A DNA stretch of 64,000 nt from Pseudomonas sp. KUIN-1 (lineage in GTDB: Bacteria; Pseudomonadota; Gammaproteobacteria; Pseudomonadales; Pseudomonadaceae): positions 248,001 through 312,000 of the forward strand of contig NZ_AP020337.1 in the NCBI RefSeq assembly GCF_009176725.1. Direction: 5' to 3'. Positions 37,193 through 46,718 of this stretch are shown here, piece after piece. The position numbers and the translations under genes are program-made. Positions within the stretch are counted from its first letter, which is position 1, and each line of letters begins with the position of its first letter. The notes below the pieces were generated by a model that did not search any database, was not told the origin of the DNA, and worked only from the letters and a program-made list of their open reading frames with translations.

Positions 37193-37407
37193 GGCGAGGG
37201 CGAAGCGAGAGGGTAAATATAAAGCGCCGTACAGGGTCGCGGGAGGCGTTCGAAAGGTCGACGCATTCTCGTGAACCTGCACGGCGGCTTGCCTGACCCG
37301 GCCCTTGGCGGAGGTACTCCCTGTACCCCTAGGTCACGCCGATCCACTTGATCAACGCGTCCCGGCCCCCTGGTCATGCGCGTACCTTCCTCAGGCCGCA
37401 CAAAGCC

Positions 37408-37440
37408 GAAAGGTGTCGACTCCTGGAGCCGACACCTTTC
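37408..37440. terminator. Possible terminator hairpin between envZ and the lysozyme inhibitor gene
   Basis: GAAAGGTGTCG (37408-37418) and CGACACCTTTC (37430-37440) form a perfect 11-bp stem with an 11-nt loop in the convergent gap. The T-run is weak on both strands, so efficiency is uncertain. The rest of the 255-nt gap shows no gene. Confidence 0.6.
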
Positions 37441-37447
37441 TTCTGGA

Positions 37448-37915
37448 TCAATACCAGTTCGGGTCTTTGCGCAGCTCTTCATTCAAGAGCTTTTGCATAC
37501 CCTCGTCAGGCTTACCCAGGTAACGGTAAGTCGCGTGACGTGTTGGCGATTTGTCTGCAGGAAGACCGGCAGGCACTTCAACCAACATGGCGTAAGCATC
37601 TTCCTTGTCGAGGCTGAAAGCCACGATCAGGCGCTTGCTTTTGCACGTATCGGCCGTTTCGCAAAGCGGTCCAACCAGATAGTTGTCACCGTCTTCAGTG
37701 GCCGCTGTCATCTGCTGCCCGGAAGTACCGGACAGGTTGATCACCCAATCCGGCAAACGCTCTTCCTTCTTGACGACCTTCGCCCAGGTGGTGCGGTACT
37801 CGGGTGCGGAGCTCAGAAGCTCATTGACCCGAGACTGTCCATCATTGGCTGCCATGACCATGGCACTACCGCCCATCAACAGGGCGGCGGCCAGTGTGCG
37901 AAATGACGTGTGCAT
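37448..37915 (-). CDS. Ivy-type lysozyme inhibitor
   Basis: Periplasmic protein of 155 residues with a signal peptide (residues 1-25, cleaved after VMAA). The mature part matches inhibitor-of-vertebrate-lysozyme proteins, with the diagnostic loop region C-x5-C-K-S-K-R (CETADTCKSKR near residue 87), where Ivy proteins carry the lysozyme-blocking loop, and the closing YLGKPDEGMQKLLNEEL. It protects peptidoglycan from lysozyme or acts on lytic transglycosylases. ATG 37915 lies 2 nt after the DUF1328 gene, so both are in one operon. Confidence 0.85.
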   Translation of the reverse strand: MHTSFRTLAAALLMGGSAMVMAANDGQSRVNELLSSAPEYRTTWAKVVKKEERLPDWVINLSGTSGQQMTAATEDGDNYLVGPLCETADTCKSKRLIVAFSLDKEDAYAMLVEVPAGLPADKSPTRHATYRYLGKPDEGMQKLLNEELRKDPNWY

Positions 37916-37917
37916 TA

Positions 37918-38106
<189 letters not shown>

Positions 38107-38138
38107 TTAATAAGGGTGCTGCTTTTTTTAAGGTCGGG

Positions 38139-38426
38139 TCAGAAAACCCATTTTTGCTGTGGAGCGACTTCATCTACAGAAACCAGGCCATCGACGTTGC
38201 GCAGGCTTGAGGACATGTCCTTGACCACTGGGGCGCTAACGCCGCGATAGGAGATGCTGCTGGTCTGGATGAATTGCTGTCTTGGTTGAGTTGCCTCGTT
38301 GGCTTGATTCCAACGCTGGAACTGCTGAATGGCGATCAGAGTGACGAGCAAGGCAAGGAGCAGAAAAAGACCTTGCTGGATATGCAGGGGAGAGATACGC
38401 AATTGTGCAATACGCTGGCTGTTCAT
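38139..38426 (-). CDS. Hypothetical single-pass membrane protein
   Basis: Protein of 95 residues that I do not recognise. It has one membrane segment (residues 17-35, LFLLLALLVTLIAIQQF) preceded by a short basic N-terminus and followed by a roughly 60-residue soluble tail ending APQQKWVF. ATG 38426 has AGGGGA 8 nt upstream; the frame begins at 38513. It lies 56 nt upstream of the DUF1328 gene on the same strand, so it may belong to the same envelope-related operon. Confidence 0.65.
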   Translation of the reverse strand: MNSQRIAQLRISPLHIQQGLFLLLALLVTLIAIQQFQRWNQANEATQPRQQFIQTSSISYRGVSAPVVKDMSSSLRNVDGLVSVDEVAPQQKWVF

Positions 38427-38591
38427 CTGCAAAATCCCCTGGCCTGAGTGGGCATTCAATCTGATGGGTCGTTGTGTACCGACCTTTGTTGAATGGGTTA
38501 TTGCAGACTGCATGCCAGTTTTTTGATCGATATAAATTCCTTTAAAATCAATGGCTTAATAAGTTTGGTAAGGGCGTGTTACCAGCAAGCT

Positions 38592-38617
38592 GCACGATTA
38601 CCCCTTTGTAATCGTGC
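38592..38617. terminator. Perfect hairpin downstream of the BON-domain gene
   Basis: GCACGATTAC (38592-38601) and GTAATCGTGC (38608-38617) form a perfect 10-bp stem with a 6-nt loop, 38 nt after the BON gene stop. There is no T-run on either side, so it may stabilise or end the transcript. Confidence 0.5.
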
Positions 38618-38654
38618 GTTCTGCACGAAGCGTTAGACGCTTTGCTCTGAACCG

Positions 38655-39494
38655 TCAGCCTGCGCTGCGCGCCATGACCTTCAGCGCGTCGCCGTTTACG
38701 CCCTTGACGCCACGAATATTTTTCGCGATTTCCACCGCCAGTTCTTTCTCGGCGAAGTTGGCGACCACGCCATTCAGGCTGACAACACCGGCCTTGGTGT
38801 CCACTTTGATGTTCAGCCCATCCAGCGTCCGGCTGTAGATCAGGCTTGCCTTGACCTTGCTGGTGATCCAGGCATCGCTCATTTCCTCGGTCGGGGTCAG
38901 AGATTGTGGCTGGGTCTTAGCCGCAATCGAATCGGCCGCGCTGAGGCTGATCAGGTTGTTGACGCTGACCACGCCATCGGTGTTGCTGGCCAGGCTACCG
39001 GCCAGTTCCTTCGCTTCGGGGCTTTGCGCTCGGCCCTTGAGGGTGATGACGCCGTCCTTGCTGTCGACTTCGATATTCAGCGCTTCGGTCACGCTGCTCC
39101 ACAGCAGCTTGGATTTCACCGTCGCGACCAGCGTCGCATCTTCGAACCGCTGAGCCATGTTGGTTCGGGTTCCAGGCTCGCTGGCGACAGAAGGGTCCAC
39201 CTCCAGCTGATTGTCGACCTTTTCGATGCCTTTGGTATCCAGCGCGATGCGCTCGGCCAGTTCGCGGTCCACCTCGTTTTCAACCTTGCCCTTGAGCGTC
39301 GCAGTGCCTTGTTCGACACCCACATCGATCTTGAACGGGCTCAGATGCTTGTTCAGCGCGAAAGCTGTCCAGATCGAACCTTCCTGACGCGCCTCGGTGA
39401 GCTGAGTAGGCAGGTCAGGCTGGGCGAGTACCGGGCCGCTGCCCAGCAGCGCAGCGGCGGCCGTGATCAGAGCAATCTTTTTCAGTGAAAACAT
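38655..39494 (-). CDS. BON-domain periplasmic protein
   Basis: Periplasmic protein of 279 residues with a signal peptide (residues 1-24, ending VLA) and three BON domains, each ending in a V-x-G-V-x-x-V-x-N/G pattern (KGIEKVDNQL, DGVVSVNNLI, RGVKGVNGDAL). BON domains bind phospholipids and occur in OsmY-type proteins that support envelope integrity in osmotic stress. ATG 39494 has AAGGA 8 nt upstream. It is divergent from algB across 197 nt. Confidence 0.88.
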   Translation of the reverse strand: MFSLKKIALITAAAALLGSGPVLAQPDLPTQLTEARQEGSIWTAFALNKHLSPFKIDVGVEQGTATLKGKVENEVDRELAERIALDTKGIEKVDNQLEVDPSVASEPGTRTNMAQRFEDATLVATVKSKLLWSSVTEALNIEVDSKDGVITLKGRAQSPEAKELAGSLASNTDGVVSVNNLISLSAADSIAAKTQPQSLTPTEEMSDAWITSKVKASLIYSRTLDGLNIKVDTKAGVVSLNGVVANFAEKELAVEIAKNIRGVKGVNGDALKVMARSAG

Positions 39495-39691
39495 AGAAGC
39501 GTTCCTTTTGCGGTGAGATTCCGTCTCCGAATAGACGGTTTTAACGGCATAAACGCGGATTAATCAGGCTGTTCGCCATTAGCTGATCAGAAAGCTACCA
39601 TGCATGCCGAAGAATCAATCAGAATTGACCATGCAACTTGCCCGATGATTCCGAGACTAACTGAGACAATTCATTAAGGAGCGTAGGAAAA

Positions 39692-41038
39692 ATGGAAGCA
39701 GCCACTGAGAATCAGGGCCGTATTCTGCTTGTGGACGACGAGTCCGCCATCCTCCGCACTTTCCGGTACTGTCTGGAAGACGAAGGCTACAGTGTCGCCA
39801 CTGCCAACAGCGCAGCCCAGGCCGACACGCTCATGCAGCGTCAAGTATTCGATCTGTGCTTTCTCGATTTGCGTCTGGGCGAAGACAACGGCCTGGATGT
39901 GCTGGCGCAGATGCGGATTCAGGCGCCGTGGATGCGTGTGGTGATCGTGACTGCCCATTCGGCGGTGGACACGGCTGTGGATGCCATTCAGGCTGGCGCA
40001 GCCGATTATCTGGTCAAGCCGTGCAGTCCTGACCAGTTGCGTCTTGCGACGGCCAAGCAGCTTGAAGTCAGGCAACTGTCTGCACGTCTTGAAGCACTGG
40101 AAGGCGAGGTTCGCAAGCCCAAGGATGGTCTGGATTCCCACAGCCCTTCGATGATGGCCATTCTGGAAACGGCCCGTCAGGTTGCTGTAACCGATGCCAA
40201 CATCCTGATTCTGGGTGAGTCGGGTACCGGTAAGGGCGAGCTGGCCAGGGCGATTCATGGCTGGAGCAAGCGGGCCAAGAAGTCCTGCGTCACGATCAAC
40301 TGCCCGTCGCTGACCGCAGAACTGATGGAAAGCGAGCTGTTCGGCCACAGCCGCGGTGCCTTTACCGGTGCCAGCGAAAGCACGCTGGGTCGCGTCAATC
40401 AGGCCGATGGCGGCACCCTGTTCCTCGACGAAATCGGTGACTTCCCGCTGACGCTGCAGCCCAAGCTGCTGCGCTTCATTCAGGACAAGGAATACGAGCG
40501 CGTCGGCGACCCGGTGACTCGACGTGCCGACGTGCGCATCCTGGCCGCCACCAACCTCAACCTTGAGGACATGGTGCGCAGCGGACGTTTCCGTGAGGAT
40601 CTGCTGTACCGCCTGAACGTGATCACCCTGAATCTGCCCGCCCTGCGTGAGCGCAGCGAAGACATTCTGACCCTGGCGGATCGCTTTCTGGCGCGCTTCG
40701 TCAAGGAGTACGCTCGTCCGGCTCGCGGCTTCAGCGAGGAGGCCCGCGCGGCGCTGCTCAATTACCGCTGGCCGGGCAACATTCGTGAGCTGCGCAACGT
40801 GATCGAGCGTGCCAGCATCATCTGTCCACAGGAGCGCGTAGAGGTCAGTCATCTGGGCATGGCTGAGCAACCGACCAACAACGCACCGCGGGTGGGGGCA
40901 GCCTTGAGTCTGGACGAGCTTGAAAAGGCACACATCGGGGCCGTACTGGCAACCAGTGAAACCCTTGATCAGGCCGCCAAGACGCTGGGTATCGATGCTT
41001 CGACGCTTTACCGCAAACGAAAACAGTACAACCTATGA
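39692..41038 (+). CDS. algB: AlgB sigma-54-family response regulator
   Basis: NtrC-type regulator of 448 residues: receiver with D59 in CFLDLRLG; AAA+ domain with Walker A GESGTGKGEL (175-184) and the sigma-54 contact loop GAFTGA (222-227); and a C-terminal Fis-type helix-turn-helix ending STLYRKRKQYNL. It matches Pseudomonas AlgB, a positive regulator of alginate genes, over its full length. AAGGAG is placed well upstream of the ATG. It overlaps no gene but kinB follows 10 nt later, so they form an operon. Confidence 0.96.
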   Translation: MEAATENQGRILLVDDESAILRTFRYCLEDEGYSVATANSAAQADTLMQRQVFDLCFLDLRLGEDNGLDVLAQMRIQAPWMRVVIVTAHSAVDTAVDAIQAGAADYLVKPCSPDQLRLATAKQLEVRQLSARLEALEGEVRKPKDGLDSHSPSMMAILETARQVAVTDANILILGESGTGKGELARAIHGWSKRAKKSCVTINCPSLTAELMESELFGHSRGAFTGASESTLGRVNQADGGTLFLDEIGDFPLTLQPKLLRFIQDKEYERVGDPVTRRADVRILAATNLNLEDMVRSGRFREDLLYRLNVITLNLPALRERSEDILTLADRFLARFVKEYARPARGFSEEARAALLNYRWPGNIRELRNVIERASIICPQERVEVSHLGMAEQPTNNAPRVGAALSLDELEKAHIGAVLATSETLDQAAKTLGIDASTLYRKRKQYNL

Positions 41039-41048
41039 AATACCTCAA

Positions 41049-42836
41049 ATGAAGCTGGCCATGAAGTTGCGCACCCGCCTCTTTCTGAGCATTTCGGCGC
41101 TTATCACGGTCGCTTTGCTTGGATTGCTGCTGGGGCTCGTCAGTGTCATGCAGATGGCTCGTACTCAGGAATCACTGATTCAGCATAACTTCGCCATCCT
41201 CGATCTGGGCTTGAAGCTGCGCCAGAACATGGGCGATCAGTTGGTGTTGATGACCGGTTCCAGTCGCAATGAGCCTGAGCTGCAAAGAATGCAGAAGCAG
41301 TTTGAAGAGCTGCTGGAGGAAGGATCGGCGCAGGACACCCAGCAAAATGTGCGCAACGGTTTTGAAAAGACCCGAGGCGATTATCAGCGATTCATCGCCA
41401 CCTGGCAGCAATACGGCAATGATCCGCGAGGCATACGCGGCAACTCGCAATTGAGCGAAAGTTTCGACACGCTGCGTAACGGTCTGATGGATGTGCATCG
41501 CAAGGCGTTGGAGAACATCAGCAACGCCGAGATCAATTCCAGGGATCGAGCATTGTGGATCGCCGGCTTGCTGGGCCTGGTCGGGCTGGCGGTGCTGTGC
41601 ATCGGTTTTGTCACCGCGCACGGCATCGCCCGCCGTTTCGGTGCGCCGATCGAGGCGCTGGCCAAGGCCGCCGATCGCATTGGCGAGGGTGATTACGAGG
41701 TCACGCTGCCCATTTCCTCGGCTGCCGAAATGAACCTGCTGACCCGGCGCTTCGGCATCATGGCCGAAGCCCTGCGTCAGCATCAGGCGACCAACGTCGA
41801 TGAGCTTCTGGCGGGCCAGCAGCGCCTGCAGGCGGTCCTCGACAGTATTGACGATGGTCTGCTGATGATCGATCGGCAAGGCCACCTGGAGCACCTCAAC
41901 CCTGTTGCGCAGCGTCAGCTCGGATGGGACGAGAGTCGCCTCGGGCACAGTCTCGGTGAGGCGTTGGGCCGTCCCGAGCTGGATGAGCAATTGCATCTGG
42001 TGCTGCGGGGCGGAACGCTGGAGCGCGCGCCGGAAGACCTGGCCATCGAAATCGACGGCGAGTCGCGACTGCTGACCTACAGCATGACACCGGTCAGCCA
42101 CACCAAGGGCCACATCCTGGGTGCGGTGATGGTGCTGCACGACGTGACCGAGCAGCGTGCTTTCGAGCGGGTACGCAGCGAGTTCGTCCTGCGCGCCTCG
42201 CATGAGTTGCGCACCCCGGTCACGGGCATGCACATGGCGTTCGGCCTTCTTCAGGAGCGTTTGCATTTCGCTCCCGAGTCCCGCGAGGCGGATCTGCTCA
42301 ATACCGTCACCGAAGAAATGCAGCGCCTGATGCAGCTCATCAATGACCTGCTGAATTTCTCGCGTTACCAGAACGGTCTGCAGAAGCTCAAACTCGCGCC
42401 GTGCTCCATCGAAACGTTGCTGCAGGAAGCCAAGGCGCGCTTCGAGGATCAGGCCCAAGAGCAGGATATTGTGCTGATGCTGGATATGCAGGAGCCGATG
42501 CCGCGCCTGCATGCCGATCAGTCTCAGCTGGAGCGGGTACTGGACAATCTGCTGGACAACGCGTTGCGGCACACGCCGCCGAACGGCCTGATTCGCTTGC
42601 AGGCCAGGCGCCACGGCGAGCGGGCGATCATCAGTGTCGAAGACAACGGCGAGGGCATTGCCTATGGGCAGCAGGGGCGGATCTTCGAGCCCTTCGTCCA
42701 GGTCGGCCGCAAGAAAGGCGGTGCCGGGCTCGGGCTGGCGCTGTGCAAGGAGATTGTCCAGCTGCACGGCGGACGCATGGGCGTTTATTCACGGCCGGGG
42801 CAGGGCACGCAGTTCTATATGGCGTTACCGCTCTGA
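41049..42836 (+). CDS. kinB: KinB sensor histidine kinase
   Basis: Inner-membrane kinase of 595 residues, the same length as P. aeruginosa KinB. Two membrane segments (about 11-33 and 170-190), HAMP, a PAS domain (about 255-370), HisKA with H385 in RASHELRTPVTG (the phosphorylation site of KinB in P. aeruginosa), and HATPase_c with NLLDNALRHTPP and GAGLGLALCKEIV. It controls AlgB phosphorylation and, through it, alginate and virulence genes. ATG 41049 is 10 nt after algB. Confidence 0.96.
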   Translation: MKLAMKLRTRLFLSISALITVALLGLLLGLVSVMQMARTQESLIQHNFAILDLGLKLRQNMGDQLVLMTGSSRNEPELQRMQKQFEELLEEGSAQDTQQNVRNGFEKTRGDYQRFIATWQQYGNDPRGIRGNSQLSESFDTLRNGLMDVHRKALENISNAEINSRDRALWIAGLLGLVGLAVLCIGFVTAHGIARRFGAPIEALAKAADRIGEGDYEVTLPISSAAEMNLLTRRFGIMAEALRQHQATNVDELLAGQQRLQAVLDSIDDGLLMIDRQGHLEHLNPVAQRQLGWDESRLGHSLGEALGRPELDEQLHLVLRGGTLERAPEDLAIEIDGESRLLTYSMTPVSHTKGHILGAVMVLHDVTEQRAFERVRSEFVLRASHELRTPVTGMHMAFGLLQERLHFAPESREADLLNTVTEEMQRLMQLINDLLNFSRYQNGLQKLKLAPCSIETLLQEAKARFEDQAQEQDIVLMLDMQEPMPRLHADQSQLERVLDNLLDNALRHTPPNGLIRLQARRHGERAIISVEDNGEGIAYGQQGRIFEPFVQVGRKKGGAGLGLALCKEIVQLHGGRMGVYSRPGQGTQFYMALPL

Positions 42837-42857
42837 GGGCTTGAGCACCAGGCCCTC
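42835..42857. other. Weak stem-loop at the kinB end
   Basis: GAGGGC (42835-42840, spanning the kinB stop) and GCCCTC (42852-42857) form a 6-bp stem in the short convergent gap to the amidase gene. No T-run follows. Confidence 0.3.
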
Positions 42858-42889
42858 ATCGGTTGACTGAGTATCAGCCTTCACACGTT

Positions 42890-43669
42890 TCAATTCGAGT
42901 GATTGAGCACCTCCAGGATGGCCGCGCTCTGTGCGTCCGGCTCGCCGTCGAAGCGTGCCGGGCGATAGTGCATCTGGAAGGCGGCCAGTACCTGACGTGT
43001 CGCGACATCCAGCTCACCGGTCTGCGGGGTGCTGTAGCCCAGGCGCGCCAACTGCTGCTGGAACCAGGTGATGCTCGGCAGGTTAGTTGCCAGCAGTGCC
43101 TGACGCTGGGCAACCTGGCGTTCATCCGGCCAGTTGCCCAGACCTTCGGCAGCGAGGCGTTTCCACGGGAACAATGGCCCCGGGTCCTGCTTGCGCAATG
43201 GGGCGATGTCGCTATGACCGATGATGTGTTTCGGGTCGATCCTGTTGCGTTTGACGATGTCCTTGAGCAGGACAATGATCGACTGGGTCTGCGCTTCGGT
43301 ATACGGATACCACAGGCGCCCTGTCGGCGTTTCCTTGAAACCCGGATTGACGATCTCGATGCCGATCGAGCTGGAGTTGAGCCAGGTGCGGCCTTCCCAC
43401 TCGCTTTCGCCGGCATGCCAGGCACGCGCGCTTTCATCGACCAGCTTGTAGATGGTGGCTTTGCTGTCGTCACCGATCAGGTAGTGGGCGCTGACCTCGC
43501 CATGCGTCAGTAATTGCAGCGAGTGTTCCAGCGACGTCGAGGTGTAATGCATCACCACGTACTGAGCACGGCCATCGAAATTTACCGAAGGATGGCTGGT
43601 GTCCAGCCTTGGGCCGCTGGCACAGGCAGTGAGGAGGAGCATGAGAAAGGCGGATAAATACAGCTTCAT
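42890..43669 (-). CDS. AmpDh2-like N-acetylmuramoyl-L-alanine amidase lipoprotein
   Basis: Lipoprotein amidase of 259 residues with lipobox LLTAC (Cys16), an amidase_2 domain with zinc ligands H41 (VVMHYTS), H152 (IIGHSDIAP) and D162 (KQDPGP) and likely catalytic E105 (GIEIVNPG), and a C-terminal peptidoglycan-binding domain (about 195-255). It cleaves the amide bond between MurNAc and stem peptides in the periplasm. Position next to kinB matches AmpDh2 (PA5485) of P. aeruginosa, an outer-membrane-anchored enzyme. ATG 43669 starts the signal; the frame extends to 43741. Confidence 0.9.
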   Translation of the reverse strand: MKLYLSAFLMLLLTACASGPRLDTSHPSVNFDGRAQYVVMHYTSTSLEHSLQLLTHGEVSAHYLIGDDSKATIYKLVDESARAWHAGESEWEGRTWLNSSSIGIEIVNPGFKETPTGRLWYPYTEAQTQSIIVLLKDIVKRNRIDPKHIIGHSDIAPLRKQDPGPLFPWKRLAAEGLGNWPDERQVAQRQALLATNLPSITWFQQQLARLGYSTPQTGELDVATRQVLAAFQMHYRPARFDGEPDAQSAAILEVLNHSN

Positions 43670-43764
43670 GAGGTCGGCAGCGTCGGCAGGAAATGAAACA
43701 TCATAACAAAATGTATACAAATAGCATGGGGCACCAGCCATTTGTTCAGGTCAAAATGTTTCAG

Positions 43765-45837
43765 TCAGCCCTGTTCGATGCGGTTGCGACCGTTCTCCTT
43801 GGCCTTGTAAAGCGCCTGGTCGGCACGTTTGATGGCGGTGTCGCTCCGCTCTGACGGACGAAAGGCCGTCATGCCGATGGATACAGTGATGGTGACTCGT
43901 TCGCCCTTGAAGTGGAAAGGGCATGACTCGACGGCGGCGCGCAGTTCATCGAGCAGTTTCAGCCCGGTGGCAGGAGGTGTCGCAGGCAGCAGCATGACAA
44001 ATTCTTCGCCGCCAAACCGTGCCATGAAGTCATCGGCGCGCAGGCGTTTGCTGAGGACATTGGCGACGATCTTCAATACCTTGTCGCCAGCCAGGTGCCC
44101 GTAGCCATCGTTGATGCGTTTGAAATGGTCCAGGTCCAGAATGCACACCAGCAGGCTGTTTTTTTCTTCGTGCCAGCGGGCCATCTCCCGTTCAAGGCGC
44201 TCGCCCCAGGCGGCACGATTGGGCAGTCCGGTAAGCGGGTCGATCAGGGCCTTTTGACGCTGTTCCTCCAAGTGAGTCCTGAAACCCAGGGCCTCCTGCT
44301 CCATGCTCGCGACGCGGGCCGCCAGACCTTGCAGGCGCGAGGCCACTTCGCGCTCGCGGGCATCGCGCTTGAGCTGGTAGTGATCCATGGTGCCGAGCAG
44401 GGCCTCAAGCCGATTGTCGAGCACCCGCTTGAGGCTGGGCAGATCGGAGGCGTCCTGAACACTGCTTTGCAGGCCGCCCACCTGTTCGCGCAACTGTTCG
44501 TTCAGGTCGCGCGCGGTGGACTGGTCCTCGGCGTGATCTTCACTGGCGGCCTGCAGGTGGCTCTGAAACGATTCGAGCCGTTCATTGAGCTGCTTGAGGT
44601 AAGTGCCGAACTCCTGTTGGCCGCCGTTGTTGATCGCCAGCATCAACACTGCCAGATCGTCGAGGATCGGCAGCAATTCGTACCAGTTAAGCCCATGTTT
44701 CAAGCGTAACTGCATGTCCTCGACCTGCGGGCGAAAGTGCTCTGACAGGGTCAGGTCGTCCAGCAGGCCCAGCAGGGTCTGTTCAATGTGTGCCGCCACC
44801 GAGCTATAGCTGGGCTCTGGTGAGGAGGGTAGCGCGTAACCTTCTTCGCCTTCTGCCGACTCGGGCTGCTGCTCGGCCTCTGCGTCGGGTTCTTCAACTG
44901 GCACGTCGATTGGCGCGGGTCGCTGCTGGTAGGGCACTGATGGGACAGGCGCCAGGAGATCCGCGAAATCGATGGGTTCGACAGTGATCGGTGCAGGTTC
45001 GGCGACGGCCTCTGTTGGTGCTGGAGCAATGTCCGCAGCGGTGGTCGATGGCGCAGGTTCTTCAGGCGTCGCAACGGCGGGTATCACTGCGGCAGGCGCA
45101 TCGGTTTCCGGGGCCGGCGTTGGCGGCGTGCTGTCTGCGGCAACGGCGGCTGCGGCAGTGGAATCAACGGCCTCGGCTTCGACAGGAGACGCGTCTGGCG
45201 GGGCGTAAGTATTCGCTGCTTGCGGCGCGACGTCGGGTTCATGCGATTCCGGCGCCGAGGAGGCGGCGTCTTCGGGATGAGCCGCCTCAGGATGAGGCTC
45301 GTGGCCGTGACCCTCGCGCGAACCGAACAGGCGTTGCAGCAGCCCCTGACGGGGACCTTCTTCAGGTTTTTCAATCTGGGTCAGGGCCTGGCCCTGCAAA
45401 TTGCTCAACTCGCCAAGCAGCAGGGGCAGCTCACGGGCCTGGGAGGCGCGCTCTTCAAGCTCCTTGGCAAAGCGCTTGAGCGGCTTGCGTACGTCGCGTG
45501 GCAGCGGCAGTGACTGCAGCTGTGCAACCAGTGCGGTCAGCGCCGAGCTGATTTGCGCGGCCCTGACTTCACGGCGTTGTTCAGAGTCCAGTACGGCTTT
45601 TTCGAGGCGCGGGATCAGGGCTGCCAGGCCCGCGTCCATATCGTCCTTGCGGACGATTTCGCGCATTTCCTTCATGCATTCATCGACGGCGCGGTCAGAG
45701 CCTTCTGCCGCCAGACTGCTGCGCACCAGACCGCGTCGCAACAAATCGAGCCGCGCATCCCAGCGCTTTTCGAGCGTGTCCTGTTGCTCGATCCCTTTGA
45801 GGTATTTCTCTTTCCAACGCTCCGCGTCGTCGCTCAT
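43765..45837 (-). CDS. Diguanylate cyclase (DgcH-like)
   Basis: Soluble diguanylate cyclase of 690 residues. The GGEEF active site is at residues 609-613 and the inhibitory RxxD site (RADD) lies five residues before it, so the enzyme should make c-di-GMP and be feedback-inhibited. The N-terminal 170 residues are helical; residues about 175-345 form an Ala/Pro/Glu-rich low-complexity linker; a coiled coil precedes the GGDEF domain. It resembles PA5487 (DgcH) in position and plan. The start overlaps the stop of the upstream endonuclease gene by ATGA. Confidence 0.9.
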   Translation of the reverse strand: MSDDAERWKEKYLKGIEQQDTLEKRWDARLDLLRRGLVRSSLAAEGSDRAVDECMKEMREIVRKDDMDAGLAALIPRLEKAVLDSEQRREVRAAQISSALTALVAQLQSLPLPRDVRKPLKRFAKELEERASQARELPLLLGELSNLQGQALTQIEKPEEGPRQGLLQRLFGSREGHGHEPHPEAAHPEDAASSAPESHEPDVAPQAANTYAPPDASPVEAEAVDSTAAAAVAADSTPPTPAPETDAPAAVIPAVATPEEPAPSTTAADIAPAPTEAVAEPAPITVEPIDFADLLAPVPSVPYQQRPAPIDVPVEEPDAEAEQQPESAEGEEGYALPSSPEPSYSSVAAHIEQTLLGLLDDLTLSEHFRPQVEDMQLRLKHGLNWYELLPILDDLAVLMLAINNGGQQEFGTYLKQLNERLESFQSHLQAASEDHAEDQSTARDLNEQLREQVGGLQSSVQDASDLPSLKRVLDNRLEALLGTMDHYQLKRDAREREVASRLQGLAARVASMEQEALGFRTHLEEQRQKALIDPLTGLPNRAAWGERLEREMARWHEEKNSLLVCILDLDHFKRINDGYGHLAGDKVLKIVANVLSKRLRADDFMARFGGEEFVMLLPATPPATGLKLLDELRAAVESCPFHFKGERVTITVSIGMTAFRPSERSDTAIKRADQALYKAKENGRNRIEQG

Positions 45838-46709
45838 GCAAGGCTTCCACCAGAGGGCACAGGCAGTGAGTCCCCACGCAATGAGTCTGGCAGGCGAATC
45901 TCGACAGCGACAGGCAGGTGATCGGAAATGGGTTGCGCCAGTACCTGCACGCGCTCGAGCGTCAGGGTCGGGCTGAGCAAAATGTGATCGAGGCAGCGTT
46001 GTGGCCGCCAGCTCGGAAAGGTCGCTTCTATCTGCGGCGCCAAAAGGCCCAGATCCCTTAGCGGCGAGTGTTCCAGCAGGTCATTGGCGTGGGTGTTCAT
46101 GTCGCCCATCAGCACCTGATGGCGATAACCGCCGATCAGTTCGCGAATGTACGCCAGCTGCCGGGTTCGGGTTCGGGTCCCCAGCGCCAGGTGCATCATG
46201 ACCACGACCAGGGCATCCTCGCCTTCACCGAAACGCACGAGAATCGCCCCGCGCCCGGCCGGGCCTGGCAGCGGGTGATCCTCGATCTTGGTCGGGCGCA
46301 GACGGCTCAATACACCGTTGCTGTGCTGCGCCAGGCGCCCGAGATTGCGATTGAGTTGTTGATACCAGTACGGAAAGCCACCCAACTGGGCGAGATGCTC
46401 GACCTGATTGACGAAGCCGGAGCGCATGCTGCCACCGTCGACTTCCTGAAGTGCCACCAGATCGAAATCGTTGATCAGGTCGCCGATCTTCTGCAGGTTG
46501 CCAGCCCTGCCGCCATGCGGCAGCAAGTGCTGCCAGCTGCGCGTCAGGTAATGATGGTAGCGCTGGGTACTGATACCCACCTGGATATTGAAACTGAGCA
46601 AACGCAGCCTGCCGTCTTGCGGCAGGCCGTTTTGCAGCAGATGATGTTCGTTGACCTGCGGATCATGCAGGCCAACGATACGGGTACTGCCTTTGCCCCA
46701 GCGGCGCAT
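45834..46709 (-). CDS. Endonuclease/exonuclease/phosphatase family protein
   Basis: Protein of 291 residues with the EEP fold motifs in order: SFNIQVG near residue 39, LVALQEVDGG near residue 85 (metal-binding Glu), GDMNTHAND near residue 198, LDHILLS near residue 239 and SDHLPVAVEI near residue 261. It is a metal-dependent phosphodiesterase or phosphatase of unknown substrate with no signal peptide. It lies 9 nt after dsbA and overlaps the cyclase gene by 4 nt, making a dsbA-EEP-cyclase operon, as in P. aeruginosa PA5489-PA5487. Confidence 0.85.
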   Translation of the reverse strand: MRRWGKGSTRIVGLHDPQVNEHHLLQNGLPQDGRLRLLSFNIQVGISTQRYHHYLTRSWQHLLPHGGRAGNLQKIGDLINDFDLVALQEVDGGSMRSGFVNQVEHLAQLGGFPYWYQQLNRNLGRLAQHSNGVLSRLRPTKIEDHPLPGPAGRGAILVRFGEGEDALVVVMMHLALGTRTRTRQLAYIRELIGGYRHQVLMGDMNTHANDLLEHSPLRDLGLLAPQIEATFPSWRPQRCLDHILLSPTLTLERVQVLAQPISDHLPVAVEIRLPDSLRGDSLPVPSGGSLA

Positions 46710-46718
46710 GATGTGCGC

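Noticed and set aside
37193..37447. A tRNA or short gene between envZ and the lysozyme inhibitor gene
   Set aside because: No cloverleaf or anticodon stem could be drawn, and the 97-codon antisense frame here lacks a ribosome site and crosses a hairpin.
41172..42767. A 531-codon open frame opposite kinB
   Set aside because: Antisense shadow; composition rich in Gln, Arg and His as expected of a reversed GC-rich gene.
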